From Pomacea canaliculata (taxonomy: Eukaryota > Mollusca > Gastropoda > Architaenioglossa > Ampullariidae): a stretch of DNA of 64,000 nucleotides. The stretch covers positions 1,523,371 through 1,587,370 of the forward strand of contig NC_037592.1 of NCBI RefSeq assembly GCF_003073045.1. The letters are read 5' to 3'. The notes under the pieces are model-generated. The model saw only the letters and a list, made by a program, of their open reading frames with translations, was not told the DNA's origin and made no database searches. Within the stretch, counting starts at the first letter, position 1. Each line of letters starts with the position of its first letter. A program made the position numbers and the translations under genes. Of the stretch, positions 57,901-64,000 are shown one piece after another.

Positions 57901-59427
57901 CATGTGCCACTCAATCACTCTATGAACATGTGTACAAAACACAAATACACACGCTCTCTCACACAGACACACTTTCTCCTTGCCCTTCACACACACACTC
58001 TCTCTCTCACACACACACACCCACACACACACACTCTCTCACACACACACAGAGCTCACCTGACCACACCTACCTGTAGGGAAGTTTAACGGAGTCGGCG
58101 TAGCTCTTGATGTCTAAAATAGTTTGCTCATAAGTCGTGTGCGGCTCCTTGTGATAATAATAATAGGCTCCTGTAGGACAAGACGTCAGACCTTAAATAT
58201 AGTTTTACAACATACTTCATGAGAAATGTAAAAAGTTAATTCTTATTTAATATTTGTACGTATGTGATCAGTATATTTACTCTGAAGAGATTTCTGGTGA
58301 GAACCCAGTGTCACTTAACACAAAATAGTCCCGGCACTAGTGACAGGTTTTTGCTCCAGACAGAGCTTCACCGAATCCAAAGGCTTGACCTCAAGTGACC
58401 CCGGAGAGACGTGTTTTCGCGTGTGTTGGTCAACGTGTTCACCCCACACTGACTGGACAGAGTTGTGTTTGAACCTGTGCCAGCCCTCGCTAGGTCTTGT
58501 GTTGGTCGTCTGCCTACTGAGGAGACATCATCTTCGGTGGCTCCAGAGTGCAATGACATATCCTGTCAATCCGGGTGGATCCTATCTTTTTAGGGGGACG
58601 ACACAAGAACCCTGTCAACCCAGCGGGAACATCCATGGACCATGCTGCTACCCCGTTGTTTTCAACACCGCTGACAAATCACTTGTCAGCAGGCATGGTA
58701 TATCTCAATGAACCCTCACTGATGCAAAGAATCACCAGAACATTTCGTGTTATACTCGACAGTACATGTGTTGCTATCTTTGACCAAAGTAAAAGACTAA
58801 AGCCGGGGTACGAGGGACATCACCGCCATCCACGAAGAACAGAAAAAAACAACTAAAACCATACCTCCATCAGTCCAGTACCCCAGGTAGTTGAGAGTGA
58901 GATCAGCCTTACGATAGCTGTCATCCTTGTTGTAATACAGTCGCATGAACTGCCCCCATTCATGAAACACCTGAAAGTACAGTGGTACAGGTGTACATCA
59001 ATTGTAACATCAAAGCTAGACAGCGGTTCTTTCCATAAGACTTGGGAGTCGCCCTGCAAGTCATCCCAGTGTTGTGAAGTCTGTCCGACAAACCCAATCA
59101 TTTAGAAATCATTGGTTCTTTCCATACTGTTTAAAAAGTTGCTTTTTAACTAAGAATAAATTTCTGCAGGAGAGCGCCATACCTGATTGATCCCTTTATA
59201 GCCGAAGTATACAATGGTGTCATACTCATACCCGACGGGCACAGAGTCCACCCCGCCCATGACACCCCAGCTAACGCGGTGATGCTCGTCCACACTGCGA
59301 GATGCAGACATGAACTGTGAGGAGGAAACACAACAAAATGTCAGAAATTCCGTTAGGATGGGTAGAGGGAAAAACATTGGTTTGCAGATGTAGTTGGTTT
59401 ACACTATTTTCCTGTCATCACATGGGT

Positions 59428-59521
<94 letters not shown>

Positions 59522-61736
59522 GTGTGTGTGTGTGTGTGTTGGTGTGTGTGTTTGTGTGCGTGTCCGCTAAAGACAAGGGTCTTTCTGGAATTTGTAACTT
59601 ACCCCTGAGAATGGTGAAATTATAACCACACTCCCGTTGCGATCAAAACACGGCCAGAGGTCCGCCCATAATACCTCCTGATAAACTGAGGTGCTGCATG
59701 TCCCACCTGAACATTGTGCGACAACTTATGTCAAACATATCATTAAACCTACTGTTTCTGGATCATCAAACGGACTGTGTTACATTGTTACTGCCACTGT
59801 GTAGCTAGGGAGGAGAGGTGCAAATGTATCTAGTGAAATGTATTCAATATATATATATCTCACACAGAGTAGTGATTCACAAACTCCGTCTCTGGTTTTT
59901 CCCACACTTTTGAAAAGGTTTCTTAAACTGCGTGGAAAATAAGGATAAAGAGGAAAAATGATGAGGAAAGAAATAACGCATTTCTACTCTGGCCCACAGA
60001 AATATTCCTCCAGTCACAGAAATATACCTTCAGTCAGTCTGTTAGCTTTTACCTGCCTGTCCTGGTATGACTTCCAAACATTCCGCCCTGGTAACTGAGG
60101 TAGGCCAGACCCGAATCGTTTTGTGGAACTTTGAATGACGGGAAACCGGAAATAACCCCCTCCACACTTCCTGTTGATGATTTCGCTGTTCCGTTGACAA
60201 ACCTCTGGCAGATAATAAATATTATTATTTTATTTTTATTTTTTTTTTTTTATTTATTTATTTTTTTTTTTTTGCGAAGTAATGAATTCAATATTTCAAC
60301 TTTCGTGCGTTTGAAGAAAGAATTAAATTCGACACACTATTTTTTCTTACAGTGATGTGATCGTACCTGCTGGAAAATGACAACCGGAAGTTGCGGATTT
60401 GTCCAGGACTTTGCGCATGTCTGGAAATGTCTGCTGCCAGCGAGGTACAGGAAGCACGTGGACACCCACTGCCCGACTTTGTCCCGCCCCTGGTGATGCT
60501 GGGTGTGGACCAGGCTCAGCGATCCATTCTCTGTGGTGTAGTTGTGGCCGTCGGTGTGTACAAAGACAGGTGCGCCTGCCAGCCACAGTTTGTGCCCCTG
60601 CGTCAGGTTGTAGTGACCCTGCAGGTCAAGGTTGAAGGCGAAAGGCGGCGGCGCTGTTCCCCTGGTTCCCCGCCCTACTTCCTGGGAGCTGCTGGAGACT
60701 GAAGACACGATAAGACATGAAAGAAAACTGTCAACATCGATACTGTCGGCTACAAAATCAACTACGCATTGTCATTATCATCGTCGTCTTCGTCATCGCT
60801 GTCGGATCCATTCCGCTCTTCCTTGCAGTCGTCTTTAGAAACTGCCAATCTTGAACTTCTGTTTTTACCTTTTTGCTACTTGTGCTCATTCTGGACATTT
60901 CTCTCGTACTTGTCCAGCTGATGTCAAGCAACATGGGTTGTTGGTGGCGCTGTCAGTCCTCAGATACTGACACTGATAAAGCTGATAGACGATGACTCGA
61001 GCAAACATACTTCTTAACCGGGTCATGATCCAGTTTGTGCCCCTGTAGACTCTGTAGCTACACTATTATTGCCCACATCACTAGGTGTACAGTAAGCGAT
61101 AGGTCTACCCTCAGCTCTCTATTGTTGCTTATAAATATTGTGAACACTAGACTTGTAAATGTCCGGATCACTGTCATTGGTTATATCACGAACTAATATC
61201 CCTGGACTGCTGGCAGACGATTTATTTTCCAGTTAACTATTAAAACGAGTCATTAGACAAGAAAGCTTCCGGTTTAGTCACATTCTTTGTTAGGCTCGCC
61301 GAGACTAACAACGAGATCACTTGGCAAGAGGCTAAGCGTTGGTCTCGGCAGACAGACAGCAGTCCACATGTACACACGTCTTTGGTTAAATCACTTGAAG
61401 CGCAGCCGATCATATTTTTGTTGTTGATTTTTGTTCGTATAATGAGTAGTAGCAGTTTTTTAACTCTGGTTCTCTTGACCGTTCACATCTCTTCTCGTCC
61501 TTCGTGAGGTCGCAATTACTCGGAGTCACGTGGCAGTGACGTCACTTGACTCAGTGGTCTCCCCTCACTGCCCTCTCCTTTGTCTATGTCCCTTTCTTTT
61601 CATGCAGCTGTATTATTTGTTATTGAACAGTAATATTTGTTCGTATTAAAATAGAAGTTCCAAGAAAAATGCATATCGAACCTGGACTTCCGCTCGTTAA
61701 GCTGCACAGAGACACGATGAAGAGTGTCGTCAGCAT
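51924..61736 (-). CDS. Secreted TIM-barrel glycosidase-like protein, copy B (18 exons, two frameshifts)
   Basis: Exons, minus strand: 61736-61682, 60698-60367, 60204-60053, 59706-59603, 59314-59183, 58970-58865, 58170-58074, 57876-57781, 57224-57174, 56916-56833, 55907-55848, 55650-55474, 54755-54617, 54259-54151, 53999-53927, 53043-52900, 52654-52506, 52164-51924. Intron positions and phases equal those of copy A. It has its own signal peptide (MLTTLFIVSLCSLTSGSP) and a Ser-rich linker absent from A. Key motifs are kept: LGYWTDGGAYYYY, YVQYDSWFYNKS, LILYEQDWL. Exon 4 is one base longer than in A (extra base at 59651-59653) and exon 10 one base shorter (CT run, 56852-56862). The intervening stretch is therefore read out of frame although the total is divisible by three. 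It is either a pseudogene or a gene with two assembly indels. The 3' exons are nearly identical to A. Confidence 0.82.
57940..58050. repeat. (CA)n/(CTCT)n microsatellite, intron 7 of copy B
   Basis: CACACACTCTCTCTCTCACACA-type sequence in the same intron as the 30398-30735 tract of copy A. Confidence 0.92.
59428..59565. repeat. (GT)n microsatellite, intron 4 of copy B
   Basis: About 90 bases of uninterrupted GT followed by imperfect GT-rich sequence. Val/Cys frames across it are artefacts. Confidence 0.97.
60705..61680 (-). other. Intron 1 of copy B
   Basis: Nearly 1 kb between the signal-peptide exon and exon 2. It has a short CATCGT run at 60777-60800 and no other feature I can support. 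The equivalent intron of copy A is about 260 bases. Confidence 0.6.
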
Positions 61737-61833
61737 CTTGTGTCCCTGAAGCCAACACCGCAAGGTTTTCTTATTGATGATGGCGAGAGGAAAGACAAAG
61801 TGAGTAAAAGTGAGTTACATTATGGGACATATC

Positions 61834-61845
61834 CTTATATATACT
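61834..61845 (-). promoter_or_regulatory. Candidate TATA box of copy B
   Basis: The minus strand reads AGTATATATAAG, about 98 bases upstream of the ATG at 61736. Confidence 0.5.
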
Positions 61846-61849
61846 AAAG

Positions 61850-62397
61850 CCTTATCTGATCTCTGACAAAAGGTTAACAGAGGACTCGCATCCTTGAATT
61901 TTTTTTTTAAAAAAAGATTCAAAAACAAAAGCTCAGGTCAGCTAAGAGATTATATTTGTCCTGACAGGTGCTCAAGTTCGCTTCGTGCTTGTCATCCAGA
62001 CATATCAAGACTACTGATGTAATACAACCTGTACACAATGATAGTGGAGTCGTTGTGGTGTTGACATGAAGGGCACTGAGATCAGCTACAGCCACGACTA
62101 CAACCACACCCCTGACCACCCACAAACGAAGTTGTTGTATAGACTGAGTGTAGCGGCACACAACTGTTTGTTTACAATTGTAGCTTCCCAGACATAAAGC
62201 TATAGACATGTGGAATTATGACACAAGACATTATGTTGAGGTTTGACACAAGACATTATATTGAGGTATGACATGTCGTGTTTTTACTTTCATCATACTT
62301 TATTTGCCGTATCTTCACAGGTCCCGTTTTAATGGTCGCAGGATAACAGATTATGTCGGAATGAACTCACGATACAAATCCAGTCTCCAAACTCCAC
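61850..62397. other. Spacer between copies B and C
   Basis: About 840 bases separate the copy B start from the copy C stop. No independent gene seen. Confidence 0.5.
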
Positions 62398-62403
62398 TTT
62401 ATT
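62398..62403 (-). terminator. Candidate polyadenylation signal of copy C
   Basis: AATAAA on the minus strand, about 175 bases past the aligned stop at 62578-62580. Confidence 0.5.
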
Positions 62404-62577
62404 CTGTGTACACAACAGTTATTTGCTCACGTGATATAGGTGTACACATACACATTAATTATACACTTTAGGCTGACTGGAAACGAAGAACTCTCATGAG
62501 TCTAAGCAACATTTATACTCGATGCTTGATTTTGTCGCACCCAAAGCCTCAGGCTCTATACGGGTAGGCCCCCATCT

Positions 62578-64000
62578 TTACAGGTCAAGACAGGTATGTG
62601 ACGTCAGCTTTGCGACAACTGTCCCCTCCGGTCCGGACGGTGGGAAACACCGTGCAGAAGACGTTGTTCCAAAAATAACTGAAGCCCAGGTCCTCCCTTA
62701 CGGACCCCTCCAGCACCAGCTCGATGCTGTCGGACAGCACGTTGATGTCCAGCACGCGGTCACGTGACATGGGCACGAACTTGCCCTCTTCGCCGTAGAT
62801 GACGACTTCATTCGACCCCCTGCGAGGGACAGAATCAAAGAAGATAAAATGGAAGATGTGGGTGGGGTGGAGGGACGATCCAGTGAATTGAGTAACACGC
62901 CATGTGTCGTGACTCACATCAAACTTGACGAAAGACGGTATGAGGTAATGAGGTAAAGTGGTAATGAGATAATGTGGTAATGAGATAATGTGGTCTGTGA
63001 TAATGAGATAATGTGCTCTGTGTAATCTCATAGTGTGGTATGAGCTGTGGTCTGTGGTAAGCAGCAAGGAGACAGGAGACAAGGAAGGAAGCAGTGACAT
63101 ACCCGACATAGTACACGGGGCTGGTGGAGTACAAACAAAAGGTGTCGCCTGTACACTGCTCACTGATCTTCAAGGGCGACTCGGTGGAGAAGGGAGATAA
63201 CACAGGGCGAGCGTAGAGCGGACTGCGGGCGATTACCGCCCTTGGATCAAACTGAGGACAACATGGAAATAATTATGGTTCATGCAACGAAAACCAGCGT
63301 ACAGTTTAGAGTGTGTATAGTGTGTGTATAGAGTGTGTATAGTGTTTGTTTAGAGTGTGTGGTGAGTAAAAACATTATTATATCACAATGTGCAATCAGT
63401 CATGTCTGCTTTGTCACGGCTGGATTACTGCCACTTTTTATTCATCTCCCTAACCGTCTAGTGGACAAACTGAGGCTCAAAATACTACTACTCGTATTGT
63501 CTTCTTAATATTCTTGAAGGCAATAAGCCAGCCATGCCACATCCCTCCTCCGCCATCTTCACTGGCTGCCAGTCGCAACTCGCTTTGATCAGAACCTACT
63601 AATAAATATTAGTTTTACTCGTGGGAGGTGCGTGGATTTGACCTCTCCTCATCCCCCCAGACACACACACTACCGACTCATTGAGTACTGATAAATGCAA
63701 AGCCGTTAATGGAGGAAAATGTGTGGCAGTCTAAGTTGCTATGAAGAGATCATCCGCTCGCTGGTGTCTTCATGCACTGTGTGCCTCAAACCGAGTACTT
63801 ACAAAGCTGAAGCCTGCATCCGAAGGGGAAAGGTCAAAGGACGAGTTCATGGCTGCTGCCAGGATAGGCGAAGGTGTCCGAGCCGATGGTGGTGTAGGTG
63901 GTCCACACCTGTCCCACAGGTCCACTTCCGGGCCACGCCGCCTGTCAAAGGACCGAGATAATAGGCATAGAATGCATGTTGAAACATTATTTTTACGCTT
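62578..64000 (-). pseudogene. Glycosidase-like copy C, last three exons, partial and frameshifted
   Basis: Three exons match exons 16-18 of copies A and B with the same boundaries: 63941-63803, 63251-63103 and 62819 to the stop. Exon 17 reads FDPRAVIARSPLYARPVLSP and ends in the YTSP-like STSPVYYVG. Exon 18 starts GSNEVVIYGEEGKFVPMSRD. Exon 16 is five bases shorter than in A and B (losses of 2 near 63866 and 3 near 63882). That breaks the frame around its ASDTFG segment. Exon 18 has one extra base near 62634-62638. In the aligned frame the stop is TAA at 62578-62580; in the uncorrected frame it is TGA at 62585-62587. Upstream exons lie beyond the right edge. Exon sequence is more diverged than between A and B. 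It is either a decayed third paralogue or a region with assembly errors. Confidence 0.75.
62940..63062. repeat. Short imperfect repeat (GTAATGAGATAATGTG), intron 17 of copy C
   Basis: About five copies of a 15-20-base unit containing AATGAGATAATGTGG. Confidence 0.75.

Noticed and set aside
59317..59625. Cys/Val-rich frames
   Set aside because: They are translations of the (GT)n microsatellite in intron 4 of copy B.

Overview
The window looks like nuclear DNA of an invertebrate, most likely a mollusc (probably a gastropod). It shows short exons with GT/AG introns, degenerate non-LTR retrotransposons, a tRNA-derived SINE, hAT relics, many CA/GT and CAT microsatellites, and a secreted Gln-rich/Asp-Thr-Ser-rich repeat protein of the kind found in molluscan secretions and shell matrices. 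The species is an inference. No bacterial genes, rRNA or CRISPR were seen.

Layout. 1-424: 3' end of a LINE. 720-1550: degenerate 30-bp minisatellite. 1955-2086 (-): first coding exon of a lysosomal-type sulfatase whose remainder lies off the left edge. 4010-4845 (-): LINE reverse-transcriptase relic. 5005-6126 (+): single-exon GT10 fucosyltransferase. 7579-9222 (-): LINE relic with RNase H domain. 10.6-10.8 kb: SINE. 11.3-11.7 kb: CpG-rich candidate promoter with no assigned gene. 13019-17155 (-): two exons that join into one Enigma/Zasp-type PDZ domain. 18846-22609 (-): five-exon cholinesterase-like protein whose catalytic serine is replaced by aspartate.

The most notable region is 25.7-64 kb. 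It holds a tandem family of three paralogous genes on the minus strand: copy A 25717-33236, copy B 51924-61736, and copy C from 62578 off the right edge. They encode a secreted protein of about 760 residues. It looks like a TIM-barrel glycosidase, but I cannot place it in a named family. I resolved all 18 exons of copies A and B. Copy A is fully open (2280 nt, 759 aa). Copy B carries two single-base indels and copy C two indels. Near-identical introns and exons at the 3' ends of A and B suggest gene conversion.

Copies A and B are separated by an element of about 11 kb (33521-44503) with inverted terminal repeats of about 850 bp. It contains no recognisable transposase and carries a nested hAT-type MITE and a LINE relic. 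The same spacer holds a secreted acidic repeat-protein gene (45755-47229, -) and a fragment of a hAT transposase dimerisation region (47535-47693, +).

The genes do not form a pathway. The fucosyltransferase, the sulfatase and the glycosidase-like array could all act on glycans, but nothing in the sequence links them. Frameshifts recur in several genes, often in homopolymers or short repeats, so assembly error must be separated from real pseudogenisation.
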